Shown here: positions 18,802-27,849 of the stretch, in pieces | How positions within the stretch are numbered: the stretch's first letter is position 1 | How the letters are laid out: each line of letters starts with the position of its first letter | NCBI RefSeq assembly: GCF_009495755.1 | Contig: NZ_WIBJ01000031.1 | Location: 228,465 to 292,464 of the forward strand | Length of the DNA: 64,000 bases | Source of the DNA: Flavobacterium sp. LMO8 | GTDB lineage: Bacteria; Bacteroidota; Bacteroidia; Flavobacteriales; Flavobacteriaceae | Direction: 5' to 3' | Notes under the pieces: generated by a model | What the model saw: only the letters and a program-made list of their open reading frames with translations | Databases searched by the model: none | Told to the model about the DNA's origin: nothing | Translations under genes and position numbers: made by a program

Positions 18802-19272
18802 TTACAACTGAATTTGTCTCTCAATTTGTTGCTCCAAAGAAATATATGTTTCCGTTCGTGAAACACCATCTATAGGTTGGATTTTTTTGTTGAGTAATTG
18901 CATCAAATGTTCGTTATCTCTACAAATCAGTTTGATTAAAATACTCCAATTTCCCGTGGTATAATGACATTCCAATACTTCCGGAATCTTCTTCAATTCT
19001 TTCACCACTTCAGGATTACTAGAAGCTTTTTCTAAATAAATTCCGATGAAAGCCATCGTACTATAACCCAAAACTTTCGTATCCACAATAAATTTCGAAC
19101 CTGAAATCACACCCGCTTGTTCCAGTTTTCTTAGTCGTTGATGAATCGCAGCGCCAGAAATCCCAATTTTATTCGCAATCTGTAAAATAGGTTTACGAGC
19201 ATCGTCCATTAAATCGCGAAGGATTTCTTTGTCAATTCCGTCGATTTCAATTTGTAAGTGATTTATCTTCAT
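18802..19272 (-). CDS. Lrp/AsnC-family transcriptional regulator
   Basis: 156 residues: N-terminal winged helix-turn-helix (about 12-60, ILQIANKIGISGAAIHQRLRKLEQAGVI) and C-terminal RAM/AsnC effector domain (about 70-150, with the TGNWSILIKLICRD strand). Feast/famine regulators of this type sense amino acids. It lies immediately downstream of a saccharopine dehydrogenase-like gene on the same strand with a terminator between, so a role in lysine or amino-acid metabolism is possible but only inferred. Confidence 0.92.
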   Translation of the reverse strand: MKINHLQIEIDGIDKEILRDLMDDARKPILQIANKIGISGAAIHQRLRKLEQAGVISGSKFIVDTKVLGYSTMAFIGIYLEKASSNPEVVKELKKIPEVLECHYTTGNWSILIKLICRDNEHLMQLLNKKIQPIDGVSRTETYISLEQQIERQIQL

Positions 19273-19320
19273 TTTTAGGTAATTTGAAAGTAAAAATACA
19301 AAATCGATTTCAAATAGAAT

Positions 19321-19356
19321 AAAAAAAATCCGAAACCAATTACGATTTCGGATTTT
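19321..19356 (-). terminator. Rho-independent terminator after the saccharopine dehydrogenase-like gene
   Basis: 11-bp stem (19325-19335 with 19346-19356) whose minus-strand side is followed by T residues. Confidence 0.75.
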
Positions 19357-19375
19357 TAAAGTCTTGAAATAATGA

Positions 19376-20746
19376 TTAATTGTTCACATTTAGTGGATTG
19401 TAACCTAAATAAGGTACTTCCATTTCTTTGAAAATTACACCGTAATCTTCTAATTCTTTTAGTATTGGATTGTACACTTCTTTTGTAATTGGTAATTGTA
19501 CGCCAGGAGTGGTAATTTCTTTGTTTAAAATTTTTAATGTTGCAATTGCAACAGGTAGCCCAACTGTTTTCGCCATTGAAGTATAAGTTTGATCATCACC
19601 AATACAAACCATTGTTGAATCAATTTGTTTCTTTTCTCCATTTAATTCATAACCAAATTTATGATACATAACAATCATGTCTTTATCATTTGGTTCCAAA
19701 GCCCATTTTTCTGATAATATCTTTTCTAATATTTGAGCTGGAGTTGCTTTTACTAATCCTACTTTTTTGTTTGGATTAAATAAGTCAATTTCAACTAATT
19801 TGTCCCAAATAATATCGTCTTGATCAATTTTTTGAATGTGTCGTAATTTGATTTCTACAGTATCAGTTGGATGATAAGGTAAGAATGAATTCGTAAATTC
19901 TCTATAGGTCATGCTTTCCGAGTTGTCAATAGTATACGAATCGTCAGTCATTCCAAGTTGTACTAAAATGTCCCAAGCTCTTGAGTACCCAACTCTTCTA
20001 ATCGTTCCTCGGTAACAAGTTAAAGCGTCGTCTAACCCATAAACACTTCTGTATTTTAAGGAATCTCGGTTGGCATACGCTTCAAATCTTCCGTAACCTT
20101 CCACTTCTAAAAATTCAGTTCTTCTAAATAATTTTGAATACGGAATGTACTTGTAATTTCCTTCTTGAATAAATTTTGCAGCACCACCTTGTCCTGCTAA
20201 AACAACGTTTCTAGGATTCCAAGTGAATTTATAATTCCATAAATTAGTATCGCTTTCAGGAGCTACTAATCCACCGCAGAACGATTCAAATAAAATGATG
20301 TTACCCCCTTTTTCGCGAATTTCATCCAATACTTTCATCGCACTCATATGATCGATTCCTGGATCAAGCCCAATTTCGTTCATGAAAACCAAGCCATTTT
20401 CTTTAGCCGCAGCGTCTAGTTCTTGCATCGCGGGACTAATGTAAGATGCCGTCACCATGTGTTTTTTGTAAGTAATACAATCTTTAGCCACTTCTAAATG
20501 CAAATGTGCCGGCAGCATAGAAACTACAACATCTGCTTTTTGAATTTCTTCTTTTCGTTGTGCCTCATTAAAAATATCAAAAGCAATGGCTCTCGCATTT
20601 TTGTGATTGTTAGTCTTTTGTTTAGCTAATTCTTCCGATAAATCAGCAATTGTAACATGTAGATTTTCTTTTTCCGAATTTCCTAAAAGGTATTTTATGA
20701 GTGATGAAGCTGATCTTCCTGCTCCAATGACTAAAATATGTCTCAT
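19376..20746 (-). CDS. Saccharopine dehydrogenase family protein
   Basis: 456 residues. N-terminal Rossmann fold with GAGRSASSLIKYLL (residues 7-20) for NAD(P), then the saccharopine reductase C-terminal domain (MNEIGLDPGIDHMSAMKVLDEI near 123-144; ESFCGGLVAPESD following). The sequence fits the glutamate-forming saccharopine dehydrogenase branch, acting in lysine breakdown to aminoadipate semialdehyde and glutamate. A glutaryl-CoA dehydrogenase at 50455 is also consistent with lysine catabolism in this organism, though unlinked. A single-gene transcript, followed by a terminator and an Lrp-type regulator. Confidence 0.85.
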   Translation of the reverse strand: MRHILVIGAGRSASSLIKYLLGNSEKENLHVTIADLSEELAKQKTNNHKNARAIAFDIFNEAQRKEEIQKADVVVSMLPAHLHLEVAKDCITYKKHMVTASYISPAMQELDAAAKENGLVFMNEIGLDPGIDHMSAMKVLDEIREKGGNIILFESFCGGLVAPESDTNLWNYKFTWNPRNVVLAGQGGAAKFIQEGNYKYIPYSKLFRRTEFLEVEGYGRFEAYANRDSLKYRSVYGLDDALTCYRGTIRRVGYSRAWDILVQLGMTDDSYTIDNSESMTYREFTNSFLPYHPTDTVEIKLRHIQKIDQDDIIWDKLVEIDLFNPNKKVGLVKATPAQILEKILSEKWALEPNDKDMIVMYHKFGYELNGEKKQIDSTMVCIGDDQTYTSMAKTVGLPVAIATLKILNKEITTPGVQLPITKEVYNPILKELEDYGVIFKEMEVPYLGYNPLNVNN

Positions 20747-20848
20747 CTTTGGGTGTGTTGTAAAAATATCACACGAAGATAGTAAAATGTTATATTTATG
20801 AAAACATTTTATTGATTTATGTCATAATTTAACATAAAAACTTTTCCT

Positions 20849-20856
20849 ATCTTTGG
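20849..20856 (+). promoter_or_regulatory. Candidate -7 box for the DUF423 gene
   Basis: TATCTTTG, an exact TAnnTTTG match 17 bp before the ATG at 20873. Confidence 0.45.
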
Positions 20857-20872
20857 TCTCAAATTTAAAAAA

Positions 20873-21259
20873 ATGGACAAAAGAATACTATTAGTTGCCG
20901 CATTTTTAGGGATAACGGCAATAATTTTAGGGGCATTTGGAGCTCACGCATTAAAAAAATTACTTTCGATGGAGCAATTGGCAACATTTGAAGTTGGGGT
21001 GCGTTATCAAATGTATCATGCATTGTTTCTTTTGTTTATTGGAACTTTTACTTTTTTAGGAGAGAAAGAACGCTCAATCATTTTTTATTTAACGATAGTA
21101 GGTGTTTTGTTTTTTTCAGGGTCTATTTATCTTTTAGCGACAAACACGGTTACCAATTTGAAGACTAAATTTCTAGGACCTATTACGCCAATAGGCGGTT
21201 TGTTCTTGGTTTCGGCTTGGGGATACTTATTTTATGCTGTTTTATCTAAAAAACAGTAA
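20873..21259 (+). CDS. DUF423 small membrane protein
   Basis: 128 residues with four membrane helices (about 4-26, 45-65, 72-92, 100-124). The N-terminal GITAIILGAFGAHALKK and the central VGVRYQMYHALFLL are signature stretches of DUF423 (YgdD type). Function unknown. The gene is short and isolated, upstream of pckA by 72 bp with a -7 box for pckA between them. Confidence 0.88.
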   Translation: MDKRILLVAAFLGITAIILGAFGAHALKKLLSMEQLATFEVGVRYQMYHALFLLFIGTFTFLGEKERSIIFYLTIVGVLFFSGSIYLLATNTVTNLKTKFLGPITPIGGLFLVSAWGYLFYAVLSKKQ

Positions 21260-21289
21260 TTAAAAAAACGCTATCTAAAATATAATTTA

Positions 21290-21297
21290 TAATTTTG
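21290..21297 (+). promoter_or_regulatory. Candidate -7 box for pckA
   Basis: TAATTTTG matches TAnnTTTG, 34 bp before the pckA ATG. Confidence 0.4.
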
Positions 21298-21331
21298 CAC
21301 TTTATTAAATACACAACATAACAAACAATTT

Positions 21332-22957
21332 ATGGATACGAATACGCATATTACGAAATCGATTTCGTTAGAAAAGTACGGAATCGTTAATGTATCAGAA
21401 ATAATATACAATCCTTCATACGACTATTTATATAATGAAGAATTAAATCCAGCTTTAGAAGGATTTGAAAGAGGGCAGTTATCTGAACTTGGTGCGGTTA
21501 ACGTAATGACAGGTGAATTCACAGGTCGTTCTCCTAAAGATAAATATATTGTTAAAGATAGCGTTACAGAAAACACGATTTGGTGGAATTCTGATAAAGC
21601 AGCTAACGATAACAAACCGATTTCACAAGATACTTGGAATGCTTTAAAAGAAACTACGGTAAAGCAATTGTCAAACAAAAAATTATATGTGGTTGACGCT
21701 TTTTGTGGTGCAAACGAAAATACTAGATTGAAGGTTCGTTTCATCATGGAAGTAGCATGGCAAGCACACTTTGTTAAAAACATGTTCATCCGTCCAACAG
21801 AAGCTGAATTAGATAATTTTGGAGAGCCTGATTTTATTGTAATGAACGGTTCAAAAACAAGTTTCAAAGTTTACGGAGCTCACGGATTAAACTCTGAAGT
21901 ATATGTAGCGTTCAACTTAACGGAGAAAATCCAATTAATTGGAGGAACTTGGTACGGTGGAGAAATGAAAAAAGGATTATTCTCAATAATGAACTATTAC
22001 TTGCCATTACAAGGAATCGCTTCTATGCACTGTTCAGCTAATAAAGGAAAAGATGGTGATGTGGCTGTTTTCTTTGGTTTATCAGGAACAGGAAAAACTA
22101 CTTTATCAACAGATCCAAAACGTGAATTAATCGGAGACGATGAGCACGGATGGGATAACGATGGTGTTTTCAATTTTGAAGGTGGATGTTACGCAAAAAC
22201 TATCGATTTAAGTGCAGCAAACGAACCAGACATCTTTGGAGCAATCAAAAAAGACGCGTTGTTAGAAAACGTAACAGTTGATGCTAACGGAAAAATTGAT
22301 TTTAAAGATGGTTCTGTTACTCAAAACACACGTGTTTCTTATCCAATTAACCATATTGAAAATATTGTAAGACCCGTTTCTAAAGCAGGTCACGCTACTA
22401 AAGTTATTTTCTTAACAGCAGATGCCTTTGGAGTAATGCCTCCCGTATCTAAATTAACTCCTGAACAAACTAAATATTACTTCTTGTCAGGATTTACAGC
22501 TAAATTAGCAGGAACTGAAAGAGGAGTAACACAACCAGAACCAACATTTTCAGCTTGTTTCGGAAAAGCATTCTTATCTTTACACCCAACAAAATATGGT
22601 GAAGAATTAGTTAAGAAAATGGAGCAACACAATGCTACAGCTTACATGGTAAACACAGGTTGGAACGGAACAGGAAAACGTATTTCAATCAAAGATACAA
22701 GAGCAATTATAGATGCTATCTTAGATGGTTCAATCGAAAAAGCGGAAACAAAAACAGTTCCAGTATTTAATTTTGTAGTTCCTACTGCTTTACCAAATGT
22801 AGATACCAACATTTTAGATCCAAGAAATACCTATGCTGATGCTGCTGAATGGCAAACAAAAGCAGAAGATTTAGCTTCAAGATTTATCAAAAACTTCGTT
22901 CAATATACGGATAACGAAGAAGGAAAATCTTTAGTAGCAGCTGGTCCTCAATTGTAA
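21332..22957 (+). CDS. pckA: Phosphoenolpyruvate carboxykinase (ATP)
   Basis: 541 residues, the usual size. Converts oxaloacetate and ATP to phosphoenolpyruvate, CO2 and ADP, the entry to gluconeogenesis. Seen: the kinase-specific P-loop [11 protein letters not shown] near residue 250, GDDEHGW just after it, [12 protein letters not shown] near residue 207 (PEP/metal site), and [11 protein letters not shown] with the downstream [17 protein letters not shown] segment. It stands alone, with its own -7 box and a strong terminator. Confidence 0.97.
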   Translation: MDTNTHITKSISLEKYGIVNVSEIIYNPSYDYLYNEELNPALEGFERGQLSELGAVNVMTGEFTGRSPKDKYIVKDSVTENTIWWNSDKAANDNKPISQDTWNALKETTVKQLSNKKLYVVDAFCGANENTRLKVRFIMEVAWQAHFVKNMFIRPTEAELDNFGEPDFIVMNGSKTSFKVYGAHGLNSEVYVAFNLTEKIQLIGGTWYGGEMKKGLFSIMNYYLPLQGIASMHCSANKGKDGDVAVFFGLSGTGKTTLSTDPKRELIGDDEHGWDNDGVFNFEGGCYAKTIDLSAANEPDIFGAIKKDALLENVTVDANGKIDFKDGSVTQNTRVSYPINHIENIVRPVSKAGHATKVIFLTADAFGVMPPVSKLTPEQTKYYFLSGFTAKLAGTERGVTQPEPTFSACFGKAFLSLHPTKYGEELVKKMEQHNATAYMVNTGWNGTGKRISIKDTRAIIDAILDGSIEKAETKTVPVFNFVVPTALPNVDTNILDPRNTYADAAEWQTKAEDLASRFIKNFVQYTDNEEGKSLVAAGPQL

Positions 22958-22976
22958 TATAATAAAATTAAATAGT

Positions 22977-23006
22977 AAAAGTCCTGAAATATTCAGGACT
23001 TTTTTG
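22977..23006 (+). terminator. Rho-independent terminator after pckA
   Basis: Perfect stem (GTCCTGAA with TTCAGGAC, extended by A-T pairs), 3-nt loop and T run. Confidence 0.85.
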
Positions 23007-23024
23007 TTTGCGTAATAAGTGTTA

Positions 23025-23222
23025 TTATTTTTTTATTTTTCCTAAGATTAATTTAGTAAGTAAAATTAAAAACAATATCACTGCTATTAATGTAGTTATT
23101 GTATAATAAGGAATTACATAATAATTATCATAAATACTAAAGAAAAAAAAGTCTTCTTTTAATGTTAAACTAGCAGTTGACAACACAATAATGGTTGTAA
23201 CATAAATCATTATTTTTTTCAT
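23025..23222 (-). CDS. Small hypothetical membrane protein
   Basis: 65 residues with two hydrophobic segments (about 4-20 and 38-59) joined by an aromatic loop (FFFFSIYDNYYVIPYY). I recognise no family. Its ATG overlaps the TGA of the preceding gene by 4 bp (ATGA), so it is translationally coupled and probably part of the three-gene unit 25279-23025. Very AT-rich, unlike the neighbouring core genes. Confidence 0.5.
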   Translation of the reverse strand: MKKIMIYVTTIIVLSTASLTLKEDFFFFSIYDNYYVIPYYTITTLIAVILFLILLTKLILGKIKK

Positions 23223-23800
23223 AGTTTGTTTTGATTTAAAAAGAAAGCATTGAAAAAATTAAATTCCCCCATTTCAATGTCTTGAAAATTAATATTTGGA
23301 ATTGTTTCATTTGCTAATTGAATAGGAAATTTATTAAAACCAGTTTGTTTCTCAATTATGCATGATATAGTTTTGATTTCTTCTAAAAAAATCGATTGCT
23401 CTTTTTCGGGATTATGCATAGGAACTGTTTTCCATTTATATGGATTTAATTCAATTTCATTTTCTAGTATATAAATCAAATATAAGGGAACTAAAAAACT
23501 AATATGAATACAAATTTTATTCAGAGTTGAGTCTCGTAAAACATCTATTTCTAAAGAAATACATCTGTCCTCCCAATTAGAAACAGTCACGTCGGTAATG
23601 TTTTTTAAATGGTCAATGTTTTTTATTTCATCAATTATCTTGATATAAAAATCAGATTCTAAATAATTAGAAAATTCATTTAAAGTATTTGTTAAATTCT
23701 TATATTCAAAAGTTTTCAAATAGTTTTCCTTATCAAGTATATTATCAATATTCTTTGGATAAAATAAATAAGCTAAATTTTTTAAATTTTTTTGTATCAT
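23219..23800 (-). CDS. Hypothetical protein, no recognised family
   Basis: 193 residues, no signal peptide or membrane helix; a soluble, acidic and asparagine/isoleucine-rich protein, mostly cytoplasmic by appearance. It starts 3 bp after the lipoprotein gene's stop and overlaps the next small membrane gene. Positioned as it is directly after a large secreted protein, it could be a cognate immunity or accessory factor; nothing in its sequence proves this. AT-rich codon use suggests recent gain. Confidence 0.6.
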   Translation of the reverse strand: MIQKNLKNLAYLFYPKNIDNILDKENYLKTFEYKNLTNTLNEFSNYLESDFYIKIIDEIKNIDHLKNITDVTVSNWEDRCISLEIDVLRDSTLNKICIHISFLVPLYLIYILENEIELNPYKWKTVPMHNPEKEQSIFLEEIKTISCIIEKQTGFNKFPIQLANETIPNINFQDIEMGEFNFFNAFFLNQNKL

Positions 23801-23803
23801 TTT

Positions 23804-25279
23804 TTAATTACAATTTCCATTACCAAAACTAGTTCTATATTGAGTTGGTATAATAGTAAAATTATTTGCGTTGAAGTTAACTCTTCCTCCAGGAATGTAT
23901 AAAGGATAATTATGTTTTAATCTTTGTTTAAAGTACATGTCGACTATCATTCCAGATACTGGCTTGTTGCCAAATTTCTTTACTGTTTCATCCATTGCTT
24001 GTTCTAATGCATGAGCTGAGGTATTTGCGGCTAATCCAGGGCTAATATAAGTACTTCCAACACTTAGATTTATAGGGCAACCAAATAAAATGGCTTGAGG
24101 AAATTCGGATAAATGATTGACATAAATTCCTTGAGGTGAAATAACGGTTACTTGAAAATGAATATTTAATACAGCTGATTCTTGCCAATTAGAGCCTGTT
24201 TGCTGAAAATTGAAACTTTCACAATTTGGATCAATATCTACGTTCTCCGGTTCTACATCGTCGTTTTCAGGATTTAAAATATCAATGATAATCTCTGAAA
24301 TAAAGTTGTGGTTTTCAGTTGTATTGCCATATGAGTTTAAATAGTCATTTGCCAAATCAATCAACTCCATTGCAAAAGCTGGGTCGGCATCAACTTGAGG
24401 TAAATAACTAGAAATTGAAGCTACTGCATCATCATTTACAGGATTAGTCCACCAAGCAAATTGAGTTGGAGATAAGTTTTTCACAAATTCTTTTACAATT
24501 TGAGCGGCCATTGTTGTGGTTATCGGGGCAGTTGTTACTGTTGTGGAACCAGTTCCAGCACCTAATCCACCATGATTGTTAGAAGAACTACCGCCAGCAC
24601 CCCCGCCCGTTGAGTAATGAAAACTCCAGTAATAACTACAAGTAGAGTTTATTAAGGTTATTGTACTTTCTCCTGTTGAAGGATTGGCAACATCCATGTA
24701 GCCGTATTCATTAGTAATTTCATAAGTTTCATCGCAATAATAATTTAAATTACCAGTTTCATCACTATAAACAACAGTATTACTGCTTGAATAAAATATT
24801 TTGTTATTTAAATTTTCAGTGTTAAACACTATTTCTCTAATAGAAGCATTAGTATTTTGACCATTCATTGCTGCTTCTTTATTTGGTCCATAGTTAACTA
24901 AATAAGTTTTTGTTGTGTTATCCATTTGTTGAACAACTAAATTTTCAAAATCGTTTGAATTTTCTCTATAAACTGGAAATGTTAACGAGGTAAAGTTGTC
25001 GCCTTCAATCAACATTGCTTCTTCCGTATCAATTAATATGTCCAAAACTGGATCTATAATTATTTTTGAATTTATATTTTCTTTTTTTACGTTATTAATC
25101 GTGTTGATTTTTTCAAGAGCAAATGAATAATTGTTTATTCGATTCTCTTTTATTTTCTTTACTTTTATTTCGCTTTGGTTTTTTGAAGAAACAACATCTT
25201 CTTCAACTTGACAGCTTATAGTAGTTAGAGTTAAACTAAATGATAGTAAGAGTGATAATAATTTGATTTTTCGTTTCAT
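23804..25279 (-). CDS. Hypothetical secreted lipoprotein
   Basis: 491 residues with a lipoprotein signal peptide: hydrophobic run and lipobox TISC with Cys23. The N-terminal part (to about 225) is strand-rich; a Gly/Ser/Thr-rich linker follows (GGGAGGSSSNNHGGLGAG, near 228-245); then a helical domain (about 255-340, containing LSPTQFAWWTNPVND) and a C-terminal domain (about 355-491) with NTSAHALEQAMDE and GRVNFNANNF. I do not recognise the C-terminal domain. The modular surface-protein layout with a flexible linker and a distinct C-terminal domain recalls effector proteins, but no catalytic motif is evident. Confidence 0.6.
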   Translation of the reverse strand: MKRKIKLLSLLLSFSLTLTTISCQVEEDVVSSKNQSEIKVKKIKENRINNYSFALEKINTINNVKKENINSKIIIDPVLDILIDTEEAMLIEGDNFTSLTFPVYRENSNDFENLVVQQMDNTTKTYLVNYGPNKEAAMNGQNTNASIREIVFNTENLNNKIFYSSSNTVVYSDETGNLNYYCDETYEITNEYGYMDVANPSTGESTITLINSTCSYYWSFHYSTGGGAGGSSSNNHGGLGAGTGSTTVTTAPITTTMAAQIVKEFVKNLSPTQFAWWTNPVNDDAVASISSYLPQVDADPAFAMELIDLANDYLNSYGNTTENHNFISEIIIDILNPENDDVEPENVDIDPNCESFNFQQTGSNWQESAVLNIHFQVTVISPQGIYVNHLSEFPQAILFGCPINLSVGSTYISPGLAANTSAHALEQAMDETVKKFGNKPVSGMIVDMYFKQRLKHNYPLYIPGGRVNFNANNFTIIPTQYRTSFGNGNCN

Positions 25280-25588
25280 AATTGTTTGTCTTTAAAATTA
25301 CTGAATTTTTTCCTAATTTGTTTTAAAAGTTAATAAATATTTAGGCAATTTATAAAGTAATATTTTATTTCTGTTACAGATTTTCTGTACATTTTCAATT
25401 TGATTTTCCAGTGTTTATTGAGTTTCTTTATTTTAAAATTATATTTTGTTGTTCTGAGGCGTCTTATTTTTACTTATCATAGAATAAATACTTATCACGA
25501 ATTACACACTGTAGATATTGAGTTGTATTTTAAAACAAAAAACCCAAACTCTTTCGAATTTGGGTTCTATATAATTTTCCTTGTTTTT
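25280..25588. other. 309-bp gene-free spacer
   Basis: Between the divergently placed end of hemD and the start of the lipoprotein gene. It holds the hemD terminator (25534-25566); the rest is very AT-rich with no TAnnTTTG box on the minus strand and no conserved structure that I can see. A plus-strand open frame at 25400-25627 is not supported as a gene. Confidence 0.6.
25534..25566 (-). terminator. Rho-independent terminator after hemD
   Basis: 8-bp stem AACCCAAA (25541-25548) with 25559-25566, followed on the minus strand by a T run. Confidence 0.75.
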
Positions 25589-26347
25589 TTATTTTCCTTT
25601 ATTAACCTCGGCAACATATTTTTCTAAAGCTCCCGTCATCGATGGAGTTCCAGGGCTTGGCGCCATGATGTCTACTCGCAAACCGTGTTCTAAAGCTTCT
25701 TTTTGAGTAGTACTTCCAAAAACAGCAATACGAGTATTGTTTTGTTTAAAATCTGGGAAGTTTTTAAACAATGATTTAATTCCGGTTGGACTAAAGAACG
25801 CTAAAACATCGTAATAAACATCTTTTAAATCTGTTAAGTCACTCATTACTGTTCTGTAAAAAACTGCTTTTGTCCAATCAACTTTTAAGCCGTCAAGTGT
25901 TTGAGGAACATCTGCATTTAATTGGTCGGAAGAAGGTAGTAAAAACTTCTCATCTTTGTATTTTTTAATAAGAGAAGACATGTCAACAAAGTCTTTTTGT
26001 CCAACATATATTTTTCTTTTTCTATAAACTACATATCGTTGTAAGTAAAAAGCAACGGCTTCAGATTGACAGAAATATTTTAAATCTTCTGGCACTTTAT
26101 AACGCATCTCTTCAGCTACTCTAAAAAAATGGTCAACAGCATTTCTACTTGTTAATATTATGGCAGTAAAGTTATTTAGATCTATTTTTTGAGCACGAAC
26201 TTCTTTAGCAGGAACACCTTCTACGTGGATGAAAGGTCTAAAATCAACCTTTACTTTCAGTTTATTTTGAAGCTCAAAATAAGGAGAATTTTCTACTTTA
26301 GGCTCTGGTTGTGAAACTAATATTGTTTTCACTTTCAAATTTGACAT
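25589..26347 (-). CDS. hemD: Uroporphyrinogen-III synthase family protein
   Basis: 252 residues from the ATG at 26347 (MSNLKVKTILVSQ); the longer frame upstream overlaps DUF4271. HemD closes hydroxymethylbilane to uroporphyrinogen III in haem synthesis. The fold is recognised from VKTILVSQPEP at the start, FTAIILTSRNAVDHFFRVAEE, and the C-terminal FFSPTGIKSLFKNF with IAVFGSTTQKEALEHGLRVDIMAPSPGTPSM, all HemD-type. It follows DUF4271 by 8 bp, a gene order seen in flavobacteria. Sequence is divergent from E. coli HemD, as usual in Bacteroidetes. Confidence 0.85.
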   Translation of the reverse strand: MSNLKVKTILVSQPEPKVENSPYFELQNKLKVKVDFRPFIHVEGVPAKEVRAQKIDLNNFTAIILTSRNAVDHFFRVAEEMRYKVPEDLKYFCQSEAVAFYLQRYVVYRKRKIYVGQKDFVDMSSLIKKYKDEKFLLPSSDQLNADVPQTLDGLKVDWTKAVFYRTVMSDLTDLKDVYYDVLAFFSPTGIKSLFKNFPDFKQNNTRIAVFGSTTQKEALEHGLRVDIMAPSPGTPSMTGALEKYVAEVNKGK

Positions 26348-26355
26348 ATTTCTCT

Positions 26356-27021
26356 CTAATTTTTTGTAAACCAATTATAAATAAAATAGTAAGGTGCTAT
26401 TTCAAGGGTGCAAAGATATAAAATAAAATAAAATATTTTACGTAATAGTAAATTTTGATATAATTTCAGCGCAACCAAGTAAGTAGTGATGTTTATAGTA
26501 ATTAAGACTGTCAGTAATGACCAAAAGAACCAATCTGAATTAAATGAATTGTAAAATAAAATGATGTTAATAGGTAATAAAATGAAACCAAAATAAGCTC
26601 TATAATTCACTTTCAGTAAGTTAAATTGCTCGTTAAATTCTTCAATTTTAAATGCAGTTGCAATAATTTTCTCAATTAAGAATTTCGAAAGTATAAAAAC
26701 AGTTAAAAAAGTAAAAACTTGAATGTAAACAATAAAGTCAGTTTTTTCGGCTCTATCAAATTGATTTAATATTAATAAAGTAAAGAATGAAAACGAAATT
26801 AGCTGTAAGATAAACATTGAAATAGTAAAGCCGCTCATTAAGTTACTACTGTCTCGGTAAATTTTAGTGTATTTATCGGAAAAAGCCAATCGAATAAATT
26901 CGTTAAATCGAACAGAAGAAATTGTTTTATTTATGGCAATAATTCCCACGCAAATAACAAACAAGATGGTTGCCCAGTCCTTGCTTTCGATGATTCTATC
27001 GTGTAATTGAATTGCTAACAT
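26356..27021 (-). CDS. DUF4271 membrane protein
   Basis: 221 residues with about six membrane helices and no soluble domain. Its size, hydrophobicity, the SVRFNEFIRLAFSDKYTKIY stretch near residues 36-55 and the position immediately before hemD match DUF4271, a Bacteroidetes-only family of unknown function. It starts with ATG at 27021 and is 8 bp from hemD, so the pair is co-transcribed. Confidence 0.75.
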   Translation of the reverse strand: MLAIQLHDRIIESKDWATILFVICVGIIAINKTISSVRFNEFIRLAFSDKYTKIYRDSSNLMSGFTISMFILQLISFSFFTLLILNQFDRAEKTDFIVYIQVFTFLTVFILSKFLIEKIIATAFKIEEFNEQFNLLKVNYRAYFGFILLPINIILFYNSFNSDWFFWSLLTVLITINITTYLVALKLYQNLLLRKIFYFILYLCTLEIAPYYFIYNWFTKN

Positions 27022-27078
27022 ACTGCCGCAAAATTACAAAAAATAGTATCACTTTCATTATTATAAAATTATTAAGAA

Positions 27079-27106
27079 TTGTCAACAAGAAATACCTTAT
27101 TTTTGC
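27079..27106 (+). promoter_or_regulatory. Promoter for the glycosyltransferase-pyrC-DUF4296 operon
   Basis: TTG at 27079-27081, 17-nt spacer, TATTTTTG at 27099-27106, resembling the Bacteroidetes TTG-N19-TAnnTTTG pattern, ending 20 bp before the ATG at 27127. Confidence 0.5.
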
Positions 27107-27126
27107 AGTTGAAATACAAGATTTTT

Positions 27127-27849
27127 ATGGCTCAAGGTATTGTTGTAATTCCAACTTTTAACGAAATTGAAAATATTGACGCTATCATTAAGGCTGTTTT
27201 TGCATTGCAAACGCCATTTGATGTTTTAGTAGTAGACGACAATTCTCCAGATGGAACTGCTGCAAAGGTAAAAGAATTGCAACAAGAATTTCCTTCGCAA
27301 TTGCATTTAAAAGTTCGCATGAAAAAATCGGGTTTAGGAACGGCTTATGTAGCAGGTTTTAAATGGGCGCTTTCTCATGGATATGATTATATTTTTGAAA
27401 TGGATGCCGATTTTTCTCACAATCCTAATGATTTAGAAAAGTTATTAGTAGCTTGTGAAAATGGAGCGGATGTTGCTATTGGTTCTCGATATTCAAACGG
27501 AGTAAATGTGGTAAACTGGCCTTTAAGCCGAGTTTTGTTATCTTATTTTGCTTCAGTTTATGTGAGGATTATAACCGGAATGAAAATTGCGGATGCAACA
27601 GCAGGTTTTAAATGTTACAGAAGAACTGTATTAGAAAAAATTAATTTAGATAAAATAAAATTTGTGGGTTATGCGTTTCAAATAGAAATGAAATATCGTG
27701 CCTTTGTAAATAAATTCGTTATTGTTGAGGTTCCTATCATTTTTACAGATAGAACTAAAGGACAATCAAAAATGAGCGGTGGAATTATTCGTGAAGCCGT
27801 TGTTGGAGTAATAATGTTAAGAATACATAAAATGTTTAATAGATTATAA
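27127..27849 (+). CDS. Polyprenol monophosphomannose synthase (GT2)
   Basis: 240 residues from ATG 27127; the frame opens earlier but would overlap the promoter. GT-A glycosyltransferase of the Dpm1 type, transferring mannose (or a related sugar) from a nucleotide sugar to a lipid phosphate carrier on the inner membrane. Seen: VDDNSPDGT near 38-46, DADFSHNP (DxD-like) near 94-101, GSRYSNGV, and the C-terminal SKMSGGIIREAVVGV. Lacks extra membrane domain, as in bacterial short Dpm1. Its stop overlaps the next ATG (TAATG). Confidence 0.9.
   Translation: MAQGIVVIPTFNEIENIDAIIKAVFALQTPFDVLVVDDNSPDGTAAKVKELQQEFPSQLHLKVRMKKSGLGTAYVAGFKWALSHGYDYIFEMDADFSHNPNDLEKLLVACENGADVAIGSRYSNGVNVVNWPLSRVLLSYFASVYVRIITGMKIADATAGFKCYRRTVLEKINLDKIKFVGYAFQIEMKYRAFVNKFVIVEVPIIFTDRTKGQSKMSGGIIREAVVGVIMLRIHKMFNRL

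Noticed and set aside
25400..25627. Plus-strand open frame of 75 codons in the gap before hemD
   Set aside because: Low-complexity hydrophobic translation, crosses the hemD terminator and end; no family-like features.
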